Positions 42,621 to 53,699 of a stretch of 64,000 bases of DNA are shown in pieces (the first letter of the stretch is position 1; each line of letters starts with the position of its first letter). Source of the stretch: Mesorhabditis belari (lineage: Eukaryota; Nematoda; Chromadorea; Rhabditida; Rhabditidae); assembly GCA_958450365.1 (NCBI GenBank), contig CAUEEP010000743.1:3712001-3776000 (forward strand). Reading direction: 5' to 3'. The notes beneath the pieces are model-generated. The model made no database searches. It was given only the letters and a program-made list of their open reading frames with translations, and was not told the origin of the DNA. Both the position numbers and the translations under genes were made by a program.

Positions 42621-45600
42621 CTAGATATCACAACTCACTTTGCTGTAGAGATTGAGATAGATGGCGAGCAGGATGATCACACCGGCCCAGAGATAGTCCA
42701 GCTAAATAAGGATTCGATTTAAGATCAAGAAAATAGATCTAATATATCTAAAATAGATCTTATCTAATATTTAAAAGCTAAAATCTAATATTTAATAATG
42801 TTAACTCTTAGCTAGATTTACCGTGAAAGGCTTTGAGAAAAGAAGAAATGAGAGAGCGATGGTGAGCGCTTTTCGGAAAGTCGTCACCGTTACCGCGACC
42901 AGCGCTCCGCTCACCTGGAAATTAAACAGCTATTTGTTTTGTCTTTTCTTACTGTATACCTGTCTTACTGTATATCTGTCTTACTGTATGTCTGTCTTAC
43001 TTTCTATCTGTCTTACCGTATGCTTTTACTAGTTATCAAAATCGAAAAATATTCCTGCTAATAAAGAAGAGCAAGGGTATTTGGTTTTATTCTGTCTCTA
43101 GAACTCTTCTATAAGTTCTATATTTTGTACTATAACTGATTAAGACTTTACAATATCAAAATACAACACTTTACAAGAAATTTTGCTTTTCAAAGTCTTC
43201 TAAATCAAAAATTTCTCACCTTGACAAGTGTCAGCACTACATTCACTCCCAAATATCCAAGTAGTCCAAAGATTAATCCGTAGCCATAGGTTTCATAAGG
43301 ATTCTAAAAGAAAAGATGTTGAAAATTAGTACAATTCGAGTTTTTACATAAAATTATTCAATGTCTTTATGTTTTTTTTTTTTTAAAACAAACCTCCCAG
43401 AAGAAGGCAAACGCCGAGAAGAACTCGCCGCTTAGCACTGTGTACACGAAAATATACACGCTTCCGATTGAGTACGAGTAGAAAACCTTAACCAATTCTT
43501 AACCAATCCTTAACCAATCCATAACCAATCCATAACGAATCCTTAACGAATCCTTAACCAATCCATAGCCAATCTTTAACCAATCCATAACCAATCCATA
43601 ACCAATCCTTCATCAATCCTTAACCAATCCTTAACCAATCCTTAACCAATCCTTAACCAATCCTTAACCAATCCATAACCAATCCATAACCAATCCTTAA
43701 CCAATCCTTAACCAATCCATAACCAATCCATAACTTTAGTCTTTTGAATTCTTTTTCTCAAATAAATCTCACCATTTCATTCGACGAGGCGCCATACTTT
43801 TTCATGTTTTTCTCCTGCACATTCCCGATGACCGCGTCGGCGAGAAGAGCTCCGCTGAAGTGTTTCATCGAGATTTTCTTACAAATATAAACATAATCTA
43901 GATTTTATTTAGATAAAAATCCTCTCAATCTAGAGAAATGACTCTTGTTTTTGTTTACCTAATCATTATGTATCCTCGTGGCTCGAAGATTGGAGCCACG
44001 CGGCTATCAGCGAGAGTAAAAAGGATTAAACCTGAAAAGTCAAAAAGTTCTGAGGTAAATGGATAAATTTTGGATTAAATTAAAAAAGATCAAAGATAAT
44101 CAAAAAAAAAGAATGAATTTAAAATCTGAGAAGTTAAAAACGAAATTTTACTAACCTAAACTCATGAGGATTGCCGCGGAGACGTCGATAAGTCCGTAGC
44201 GTTTTCCTTGAATAATAATCCCGCCAATGAGCACTGGGATCAGTTTGCAGCATTTGAAAATCACCTAAATTATGTTTTCTATAGTTTTTTCGCGTTTTTA
44301 GGGTATATTTTGATTTACTTGAGTTGGATAGTTGAGATAGCCGACAGAAGCATTCGAAAGACCCATTGTGGCCATTGTGAGAAAAGCGATGAGCGTATAG
44401 ATTTTGAGGGGCATTCTAGAATCGTTTTATGGGATAAAAATCGAGAATTTTAATAGATTTAAGATATTTCTTATCAGCCGAAAAGCCCGCTTAATATGGG
44501 ATTTTTCTGGCTAGTCACTCGGTGTCACCGTGGCGCAGTCGGGAGCGCGATGTTCTACCACACGCCGTGGACGGTCTACGACCCAGGTTCGATTCCCGGG
44601 TCTTCCAAACAGCTTCTGCTTTTCAAAATTTGATTTTTCATTTTAAATGGCTCAACTACAATATATTCTAAGATTTTCTAAAGAAGTTTTAGCTTTATTG
44701 GACAAAACACAGCCGAGAAAATGCGTACAAACCTTCGATGCGTATCATGCCAAACGAGACTTTCCCCATAGCCACAAGCGCTGTAAATGAGAAATTGGAT
44801 GAGTGTGAGATACCATCCAAATGGTTGCATTCCATCAAATCGAAATATTAGCTCCTAAAAGAAGATTAGTTATTTAATTGTTGAATTGGATCTTATTGAA
44901 TAGATTGAAATAGATTTGAATAGATTTGAAATTTAAAAGTGAATAGAATAATTGAATAATTGATTTGCCTGCATATAACCGTATCCAAGGTAGAAGACGA
45001 AAATCGCGGCGCTCAACAAAGAAAACTGAAGCCATTGTGGGCTAAAAGGTCTTTTTTTTTTTTTGTAAAAATAAGATAATATATCTTTAATCTTTAATCT
45101 TTAACCTTTAATCTTTATTTTAAAACCTACTAATATGTGATGTTAAAGCCAAGTAAATGAATATGAGACGAGGGATTTCCCTTCTTCGAGTGATGGGTGG
45201 GGAGCATCGATTGGACGAATCTCTTCTCCTCGATCTCCCCAAATTCTTGTTTTTTCTTCTCTTGATCCGCTTCTCCCTCAAAGTCCACTGAGAGATTTTC
45301 TGGAATTGTAAAAGATTTCACACAAAACTCTTTCGCAAATCATTTACAGCAGAGAAATCGATGAATTGATGGGAAAGGGAAAAGATTTTCAACTTTCAGA
45401 AAACATTCATCCAAAAATCTCCAAAAAAATCCATTCATTCATCCATCAAAAAGAAACTGAGCTATAAAAAGCTAATGATTAAGTACAGTAGGATTTGTAG
45501 GATTTGTAGGATTTGATTATAGTAATTTATCGTATAGTCTTCAAAGCTTGGGTTGAATAATCAAATTTCCAAAGTCTCAGGGTCCATTAGGCATGAAATT

Positions 45601-45949
45601 TCATTTGGAAATTAGATTTTTAAGTCCATAATCCCTTTTATTAAGCTTATTAAGATTAATGAGAATTAGTTAGGTTAGTTAGATTTGAAACTTTGGCTTT
45701 GGGTTGAAATCGGCAGGGGGGAAACGCCTAAGCCAACAGAATGCATAGCTGGGAAAGTGTTTCGACAAATAAACTCTATATAAAGATGAAAGACTAAAAA
45801 TTGAGATAAATCTGAAAACAAGTAAGGAAGATTTTACGAAGCTGAAAGATCTACTCAAGTAAATAGAGATTAAACTTTTGCATACTTGCTAGATTCGTCG
45901 GAGTGAGAATCTCTTCTGCGATCGGTGGTCTAGATTTCTCAGAATTCAT
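42621..45949 (-). CDS. pst-2: PAPS transporter, SLC35B3 / PST-2 type
   Basis: Golgi antiporter that imports the sulfate donor 3'-phosphoadenosine 5'-phosphosulfate for sulfation of glycans and proteins. Twelve exons on the minus strand (45949-45886, 45299-45131, 45041-44969, 44854-44733, 44415-44319, 44264-44156, 44031-43959, 43854-43773, 43486-43394, 43303-43220, 42914-42822, 42701-42621) give 379 residues. Family segments in order: QPFGWYLTLIQFLIYS, AFLTMATMGLSNASVGYLNY, VIFKCCKLIPVLIGG, ILMSLGLILFTLADS, ADAVIGNVQEKNMK, VFYSYSIGSVYIFVY, GALVAVTVTTFRKALTI, LLFSKPFT and YLNLYSK, all hallmarks of SLC35B2/B3; the closest in my memory is SLC35B3. About ten helices. Exon 3 ends in CAG|GCAAAT, a GC donor. 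The N-terminal 70 residues are acidic, soluble and variable. Introns carry a minisatellite and a tRNA-like relic. Confidence 0.93.
43490..43733. repeat. 11-bp minisatellite in transporter intron
   Basis: AACCAATCCTT / AACCAATCCAT repeated about 21 times between exons 8 and 9, ending directly at the acceptor side of exon 9 (acceptor read from repeat-derived TTAAG). Confidence 0.9.
44522..44606 (+). pseudogene. tRNA-like relic in transporter intron
   Basis: A box CCGTGGCGCAGTCGGGAGCG, B box CAGGTTCGATTCCC with near-complete T stem, on the strand opposite to the gene. The 5' and 3' ends do not pair as an acceptor stem. Confidence 0.5.
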
Positions 45950-46450
45950 TGTGAATATAGTTTTCAATGAAACTCAATGAACTATTTCTTTTTTTTGCCA
46001 TTCAATGAATGAAATGCCATTAAAGAAAAGAAAAAAAAAGAGAAAATAGATGGCGAAATTCGATAAAGACAAAGAAACATTCATGAAAGACGACGATGCG
46101 CTAAGAAAATCCATAAAGAAGCTTTTTGCTAGTCTTTTTTTGAGCTAAATTGTTTTCTGAACAATTTACAACAATACTAGTACTATTTTACAAATTCAAA
46201 GTACTAAATAAGTAATTTTCATTATAATTTACTTAAATTACAAGAAAAGTTAGATAACTTTTTGGAAATATCCAAAAAATGATAATTTAAAAGCGTTTAC
46301 TTATTAAACAAAAACCAGTTAAGCTTAATCTTTTTTTGAATTTCAATTAGCAATTGGAATCCACGTTTCGGTGACCATTTGACCGCTGGGGGTACGGTAG
46401 ATCAGATGCAAATTCGAGCTCGACTTTGCACAAAGAATTTATTTCAGTAA
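45950..46450. other. Spacer between the two minus-strand genes
   Basis: Holds the transporter's upstream region and the 3' flank of the next gene; TTTATT at 46436 is a possible minus-strand AATAAA. No exon recognised. Confidence 0.4.
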
Positions 46451-46666
46451 CAAATGTGAAAGACAAAGACGGGTTTAAAATGACTGAAGTTTAGATGTTT
46501 TTTTAAGAGCTTGAAGTCGGGTCATCAAAAAGCGGGACGGCTCGATGATGATGATACCTTTTAGGCAAAAAAACAAAAACAAAGACTAGAAGTTAAAGGT
46601 TAAGGCTTGACTTAGAAGGCACAATTAAAACAATAAAAGAAAAAAAAAACAAAATAAGAAAATAGA

Positions 46667-46982
46667 TTAGATGGATAGATTTGCAAGATTTGTGAGAAGA
46701 TGATGAATTTGTGGATAGGTAAGACCGTCATGTAAAGCGCCGCGCTCATCGCGATTTGCCGTTTCTTTTTGTACAGCCCACACAGCAAGATGGGAAAGTG
46801 GCGGTGGTTGAAGGGGGATGATCTGGAAATTCGTTTTGTAAATGCAAAAATACAAATCTAGTATCGAATCTTTAATCTAATCTTTAAACAAATCTTTAAA
46901 CTAATCTTTAAACTACTTATTATTTTATTTAATTTTAAAAAAAAACAAACCCAACTGGGGGTTTTATAAAAAAAGCCTCCAG

Positions 46983-47047
<65 letters not shown>

Positions 47048-50000
47048 TTTATTGAGTAGTTTTCCATCTTTTTAAGTGAGTTTTATGTCAATTTTCATCT
47101 TTTTAAGTGAATTTTGTTTTAATTTTCATCTTTTAAGTGATAATTGTTTTAATTTTCATCTTGTTAAGTGAATTTCATTTCACTTTCTTCAAGCAAATTC
47201 GTGTTTTTCGTAAAAAAATCTAGAAAAACTTTTACGAAGAAATTGACTGAATGAATTTCCCTGTAAATTTACCTATATATCAAACTTTTTATGCTCTATC
47301 TTTTACCCATTGCACACGAAGATAGGTTTTCTTAGCTTAAAGTGCCTAAAACGTATCATCATCATCGAGCCGTCCCGCTTTTTGACGACCCGACTTCAAG
47401 CTCTTAAAAAAACATCTAGACTTAAGTCATTTTAAACCCGTTTTAATGTGATTCTGCAGAAAAAGAATTGGGCTTTCTAATGAAAAGAAAACAAGTTCAA
47501 TTGGCGCATTTGTTGGTTTTAAATGGAAAGAAAAGAAACGAAAAGACTTTCAGCCTAATATGCTGCACAGATTGTCTTATAATATAATATAACCAGTCGA
47601 GAAACTCGTTTAACGGCGGGTTTTTCTCAATTTCTTGGGGACGGCCAGCTTTTGTCGCCGTGGAGCAGTGGATAGTGCGCCAGCCTAGCGCCAGCCGCCA
47701 GCGCCAGCGTCGCCCATACGATCCGTGTTCGACCTCCATGTGCGACCCGAATTGTGCTTTTTAAAAAATCCAAAAGCACATTGCATAATACATGTAATTC
47801 CCGATTCAACGGCGGCACAAAAACCATTGGAAACGGCCCACTGGGCGCAGAAGAGTAGTGCGCACAGACAGACAGGCGCACAAACAGGCGCACAGACGAA
47901 CAGACAGACAGACAGACAGACAGACGTCTTAGGCCCTTTATCTATAGTAGATATAATAAATATTTGTTTAGTGCAAGAATTTGACCAACCGCCACACAAC
48001 TGAGCCCAACGACCGCAGCTAGCTCTTCGCTGACCAACACGTAATACATTGTAGCCACTTCCTTCAAATTAGCGGCGCCTCTGCTCCTGAAAGTTTTATT
48101 GTTTTCAAAAGTTAGATAGGATTTTGAAAACATAAACATTAAGCTTTAAATGTTTATTTTTAAAATCTAAAATCTAAAATCTAAAACCTCAACGAGTAAC
48201 TCCGTCGCTGGTGATCAAAATCGATACGGTAAAACTCGTGAATGCTGTTGCTAGTGACCCGTTTCGCCACGCAAATCTGAATACAAGAAATTCTTTTTAT
48301 TCAAACTCAAATTCAAATTCAAATTCAAACTCAAATTCAAACTCAAATTCAAATACAAATTCAAGTTCAAAATGAAATTAAAACTCAAGTTCAAAAGCCT
48401 TTTTAAAAGAATAGAGAATTGAATGGGTTGGAATTTGTGCTAAATTGATTATCTTTTAAAAGTTCACCCCAGCATCAGTGTGAATTGTGAGCGGAGACTC
48501 AACAGCGGCCACTCTTCTACCAGCTCGACCGAAAGTCTCCCTTAAATCGTTCACCGCCGACAAAATGTGTAACTAAAAGCAAAAATTGTAATTTAATCTA
48601 ATAGTAAACCATATAGTTAGAGATTTTGTTGGTTTTAAATGTAAATTACATCGAAATCCGAGTCAGCGTCTTGCTCATAGTGGACCCATCGCTCGGCTTC
48701 TCCATCGTAAACGGCAATCCCATTGTCTTCACGAAGCCGCGCAAATCTAGAAAAATCTAGATATAGTATCGAATCTTTAAACTAATCTTTAATCTAATCT
48801 TTAATCTAATCTTTAATCTAATCTTTAATCTAATCTTTAAACAAATCGTAAGCCAAACCAATCTTAGAGTTTTAAAAGCTAATAGACTCTCCAGAAAGTC
48901 TTTTTTTGCTTCTTTTCGTACTTTCTTTTGAAATAATAACAAATTCACCAATTAACAATGGTTTCTTTTTTTGAAAAAAAGTATTTATTGAGTAATTTTC
49001 CATCTTTCTAAGTGAACTTTGTTTTAATTTAAATCTTTTTAAGCAAATTTTGTTTCAATTTTCATCTTTTTAAGCAAATTTCATTTCACTTTCTTCAAGC
49101 AAATTCGTGTTTTTCTAGAAAAAAAAATCTAGAAAAACCTCTACGAAGAAATTGACTGAATGAATTTCCCTGTAAATTTACCTATATATTAAACTTTTTA
49201 TGCTCTACCTTTTACCCATTACACACGAAGATAGGTTTTTTTTAGCTTAAAGTGCCTAAAACGTATCATCATCATCGAAATGATTGAAATAATTTGAAAT
49301 AGTTTTTTGAAATAATAACAAATTCACCAATTAACAATGCTTTTGGCTAACTAGTAAATCTATGATTAAAAGCTAATATTATATAATAATTCTTCTTATT
49401 CTAATATAAATTTAATTCTTTTTAAACTCGAACTCACCTTCTTGAATCTCCATCTAAACAGAAAGCAAATCGATGACATTTCACATCTTCAATATCTTCT
49501 AAGAAACGTTTTTCCAAATAGAAATTAGTCTAAAGATTTGATTTAAAGAAAGAAATATAGTTAAAGTATACTTTTGTAAGATGAAGATACCAGAAAGGTA
49601 TTGGGCCTTGAACAATAGATCGATCATAAAGATGAAGAGTCGGTCGAGAGTTTGTTGACATTTCTTTTCCACCAACTCCCATTGCCACATTCTCAAGGGG
49701 AACCTGCTGAAAATTTAAATTTAATATATATTTAATATTTAATTGTCGAATGACTTGTTTAATGAATTGTCTAATGAATTGTTGAAATTGTTTTAAGCAT
49801 TTGAATTGTTCTTTATTTTCAAAGTAGTGTTACCCAAATCTAGAGTTCGGTAAAAAAAAAACCAAAACCAAAAAAGACCAAAACTCAATTTGCATATAAA
49901 TTAACATGTAAATTTAAAATTGTAAAATGCAAATTAGCCTTTCACTTTTTCTCACTCCACAAAAACTCGCGGCCCAAAAAAAAGGACCAAAACACGACCT

Positions 50001-50797
50001 CGAAATTTCGAAACAAAAAATAGCCTATGGGATAGATTTTTGGATGCTGATTTCAAATCTGCAAACAGATTTTCGCTAGCTCCTCCCAGTCGCGAGATAT
50101 TGGCGAGTTTTGGTTAGTTTTGGCTTTGGTTTTGGTTTGTTTTTGGTGCTTTTGGTTTTGGTCTGTTTTGGTTTTGGTTAAGTTTTGTTTTGTTTTGTTT
50201 TCCGAAGTCTACCCAAATCTCTCCATTTTGATCGATAATCGATGACTTGTTGTTGTTTAAATTGTTGTTTAATCTTTAAATGACTTGTTTAAATGACTTA
50301 TTTAAATTGTTTTAAGCATTTGAATTGTTCTTTATTTTCAAAGTAATGTTACCCAAATCTCTCCATTTTCATCAATAATCGACCATTCCTCTCTCTTCTC
50401 ATCATCAATTCGAAACAAAGTAATCCGAAAGTTCTCTTCATTTTCCTAAAATAAATAGAAATCAAAATATTTATCTAAAAAAAAGCTTACAAAAACAGCA
50501 GCTACAAGAAGAAAGATGACTTTCTCTTTATAGTCATAAGCAGGGATTGAGTAAATGAGTTCTTTCAATTGCAATTCGAAGATACATTCCCAATCCGATG
50601 GCACTAATGTATTGACTTTCCAAATTTGAACCTAAAATTATTCTTTTTTTTTTTTTTTAAAAGCTAATAGTTTTCTTTTTTTTTTCTACTTTATTATGTG
50701 ATTTTCGATGAGCTTTTAGAAATAAATAAATGCCATCAATAGCGATTTTCGTTAAACGTCGAGAGCCAAGTGATGGATGAACGGCGATCAGACGCAT
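46667..50797 (-). CDS. Unrecognised 370-residue protein
   Basis: Ten exons on the minus strand (50797-50690, 50631-50491, 50445-50353, 49706-49572, 49529-49438, 48746-48650, 48572-48468, 48276-48188, 48086-47990, 46822-46667) join in phase. Start MRLIAVHPSLGSRRLTKIA lies five bases after a TTTAG acceptor (spliced leader or 5' intron). The first ~220 residues alternate short hydrophobic strands with aromatic-rich turns (VQIWKVNTLVPSDWECIF, FRITLFRIDDEKREEWSII, HRFAFCLDGDSRRF, GIAVYDGEAERWVHY), compatible with a beta-propeller or beta-sandwich; the last 130 look helical and end YPQIHHLLTNLANLSI. No signal peptide or clear membrane segment. No family recognised. The final junction is the least certain: the last intron is 1.17 kb of repeats and its donor (GCG|GTTGGT) is weak, so the C-terminus could differ. 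Confidence 0.75.
46855..47372. repeat. Duplicated intron block, copy 1
   Basis: AGTATCGAATCTTTAATCTAATC repeats, then from about 47042 GTATTTATTGAGTA.TTTTCC to CTAAAACGTATCATCATCATCG, repeated with few changes at 48757-49280 in another intron of the same gene. Confidence 0.8.
46985..47044. repeat. Poly-T / poly-A hairpin
   Basis: About 27 T, TA, then about 27 A. Perfect self-complementary run; length is likely unreliable in the assembly. Confidence 0.9.
47648..47925 (+). mobile_element. tRNA-headed SINE-like element, copy 2
   Basis: A box CCGTGGAGCAGTGGATAGTG, a CGCCAG-rich insertion, B box GTGTTCGACCTC, then CTTTTTAAAAAATCCAAAAGC, a body of about 90 bp, GTAGTGCGCACAGACAGACAG and a CAGACAGA tail to 47922. 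Same order of motifs as 7690-7900. In the last intron of the unknown gene. Confidence 0.5.
48300..48385. repeat. 6-bp repeat (CAAATT/CAAACT)
   Basis: AATTCAAATTCAAACTCAAA run in an intron of the unknown gene. Confidence 0.85.
48757..49280. repeat. Duplicated intron block, copy 2
   Basis: Counterpart of 46855-47372, in the intron between exons 5 and 6 of the unknown gene; shares the CTATATATTAAACTTTTTAT and ACACGAAGATAGG segments. Confidence 0.8.
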
Positions 50798-51012
50798 CTT
50801 TGCTAAAGTAAGAGTTGAAAATTTGATTAATATTTTACAATATAAAAGAATTTTTGGCCTTTAAAAAAAGATTCCTCATCTTTTAAATGTTTTTCTCAAA
50901 AAGTTTTTAGTTTTGTTGATCAAGTTTTTAGAAATAAAAAAGAAAAACGGAAAAAAAAAGTGTTAACTTTTGTTGACTCTTCTTGACTCATTATTAAACA
51001 TTATTAAACATT

Positions 51013-51729
51013 ACAATAGAATTGATTCTATTTTAAAATCTCTCTCTTTTTGCGAAATTTTTGTTTAATAATGTTTAATATTGACTCATTATTAAACATT
51101 ATTAAACATTGTTAAGCATTGTTAAGCATTGTTAAACATTATTAAACATTATTAAACATTATTAAACATTATTAAACAATTATTAAACAATTATTAAACA
51201 TTACTAAACATTACTAAACATTATTAAACATTTTTAAACATTATTAAACATTATTAAACATTACTAAACATTACTAAACATTACTAAACATTACTAAACA
51301 TTACTAAACATTATTAAACATTACTAAACATTATTAAACATTATTAAACAATTATTAAACATATAAACATTATAAACATTACTAAACATTACTAAACATT
51401 ACTAAACATTACTAAACATTACTAAACATTACTAAACATTATTAAACATTACTAAACATTATTAAACATTATTAAACAATTATTAAACATTATTAAACAT
51501 TATTAAACATTACTAAACATTACTAAACATTACTAAACATTACTAAACATTACTAAACATTACTAAACATTACTAAACATTACTAAACATTACTAAACAA
51601 TTATTAAACAATTACTAAACATTACTAAACATTTTTAAACATTATTAAACATTATTAAACATTATTAAACATTATTAAACAAAAATTTCGCAAAAAGAGA
51701 GAAATTTTAAAATAGAATCAAGTCTATTG
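51013..51729. mobile_element. Inverted-repeat element filled by a minisatellite
   Basis: CAATAGAATTGATTCTATTT...CTCTTTTTGCGAAATTTTTG at 51013-51070 returns inverted at 51674-51729. Everything between is an array of ATTAAACATT / ACTAAACATT units, about 60 copies. The repeat unit equals the sequence just inside each terminal repeat (TGTTTAATAATG), so the array probably grew from the element's own interior. It lies about 220 bp upstream of the unknown gene. Confidence 0.8.
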
Positions 51730-53095
51730 TCGAAACGTAAAGCTTTTGCATTTATGGAAAGAGCAAAAAGAGAACGCATGAGGAAAGTGAAAATGAAGGC
51801 GAGGAAATTCTGGAGATCAGCTTTTTTTCTAGGCCTTTTCACCCTTTTCACCCTCTTTTTCCTTGTTGTGAAACTTTTGAGTTATTTTGGTCATTTTTGA
51901 TTTCTAGGAATACTTCAAATTCTGTGAATTAGTCTTCTAAGAAAGTGAGCTGAGTAAGAAAGAGATAAGACATTTTGGTAGATACAATTTGTTCAAAGCT
52001 TTCTTTAAAGGAAGAGTCACAAAAATCACAAAATTTGAGTCAGAGGTGGGTTTTGAAAAGATTGAAAGAGAGTTTTTGAATTGTCAATGTTTTCATAGCA
52101 TAGTTGAAGTTGAAAACTGGGTGGTTTAAGAAAACTAAGAAAACTAAGAAAGAAAGTTAGTTAGTTATTGCTCACGTGACGTCGTAATTTGAGAGGGAGA
52201 TCAAATTAGGGGAAACTTTGGGGAAAAGTGGAGATCTAGAGGGGTTTCCACTTTCTTTTAAAGAATAGAAATCACCGGAAATGCTTAGTCATAAAAAAGA
52301 AAGAAAGAAAGAAAAAAGAAAGAAAGATAGATCTCTGTACTGTAAAAGATTCAAAACAGGTACAAGATTTACAAACAATCATATTAAAAGCTTATGGTGA
52401 TATTTGTAGCCTGGGAACTGAGGAAATCGGAAACTTATAGGATGAAGAGAAAGGGGAATAGTGGATGAGGGTTGGCATTAGTGAGGGGAAGGGAGGGGAA
52501 GAGGAAGAAAGGGGAAGGGAGGGTGAAGGGTCTCTGCTTAGATCTTGTGGTTCTTTCTCTTCATATTGCTTGCAAGTTGCTTCTTCTTCTCCTTCTTCTC
52601 CTTCTTCTCCTTCTTCTCCTTCTTCTTCTTCTTCTCCTTCTCCTTCTCCGTCTTCTTCTTTTTCTCCTTCTTCTTATGTGTGGAGCATTCAAAGAGAAAT
52701 GTGCACAAGGCTAAGAAAGAGGGCGACTGATCGATCGATTGACCCTGGTGTGTTATCCCCTCTCACCTTGTCGTTTCTTCTTTCTTTCTCGATTTCCTCT
52801 TCTTTTCTTCACATCTTTCTTCCACATTCCACGATTTTTCCTATCTTAATATGTATTTATATCATAAAATCTCCAATTTTTAATTGTAAGTTCATTTTTA
52901 AACACTAACAGTGTGTACTCGCCCATTAACAATGTATACACACCCTCCAGCCTCAATCCCATTATACCCACACACGAATCATTCCCGTTATACTCCTAGA
53001 TTTTAAAAAAATTAGCATGCCAAAAATTAGCATTTATCTGGATGCTGTTTTTCTCTCATTTTCTACCGGGTTTAATGTTTTCTTTACCCACCACA
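51730..53095. other. No gene recognised
   Basis: Includes AAAG runs (52290-52330) and a CTTCTCCTT run (52572-52675) that keeps three + frames open (poly SP, LL, FF). The frame at 52465-52908 spans this run and has no domain. Confidence 0.5.
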
Positions 53096-53099
53096 GAGG

Positions 53100-53505
53100 A
53101 TATGAATTGTAGTTAGGATATGAATTGTAGTTAGGATATGGATTGTAGTTAGGATATGAATTGTAGTTAGGATATGGATTGTAGTTAGGATATGAATTGT
53201 AGTTAGGATATGAATTGTAGTTAGGATATGAATTGTAGTTAGGATATGGATTGTAGTTAGGATATGGATTGTAGTTAGGATATGAATTGTGGTTAGGATA
53301 TGAATTGTAGTTAGGATATGAATTGTAGTTAGGATATGAATTGTAGTTAGGATATGATTGTAGTTAGGATATGAATTGTAGTTAGGATATGGATTGTAGT
53401 TAGGATATGGATTGTAGTTAGGATATGAATTGTAGTTAGGATATGATTGTAGTTAGGATATGAATTGTAGTTATATTTGTGGATTGTAGTTAGAAAATCT
53501 TTTTT
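53100..53505. repeat. 18-bp minisatellite upstream of merlin
   Basis: AGGATATGAATTGTAGTT (with GGATTG variants) repeated about 22 times, ending about 200 bp before the merlin start. Confidence 0.95.
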
Positions 53506-53699
53506 TTAAATCTGCTATTTATGGGGATATAATGAGATTGATACAAATGAAATTTTGTTGTTTTTGTTGTCTTTTTGTTAAATGTTAATTTTATAAAATG
53601 TGGGGTTATAATGGGAAAGTATTCTAACAGTAAATCAAGAAAAGAAATCTTTAAAACAAAAGATGAAACTTCAGCGAATCGATCTCTTCTGATCGAACA

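Larger units (their letters stand above)
46455..47455. repeat. Inverted ~100-bp repeats flanking the last exon of the unknown gene
   Basis: AGACGGGTTTAAAATGACT...GGACGGCTCGATGATGATGAT at 46455-46555 returns inverted at 47360-47450. The terminal coding exon (46667-46822) lies between. A third partial copy (AACGTATCATCATCATCG) is at 49258. Confidence 0.75.

Noticed and set aside
44522..44606. Functional tRNA genes at this and the other tRNA-like sites
   Set aside because: A and B boxes are present, but acceptor stems do not pair in any of the copies I folded by eye.
52465..52908. 147-residue ORF with SPSSPSS run
   Set aside because: Depends on a CTTCTC repeat; three frames are open; no domain or splice partners.
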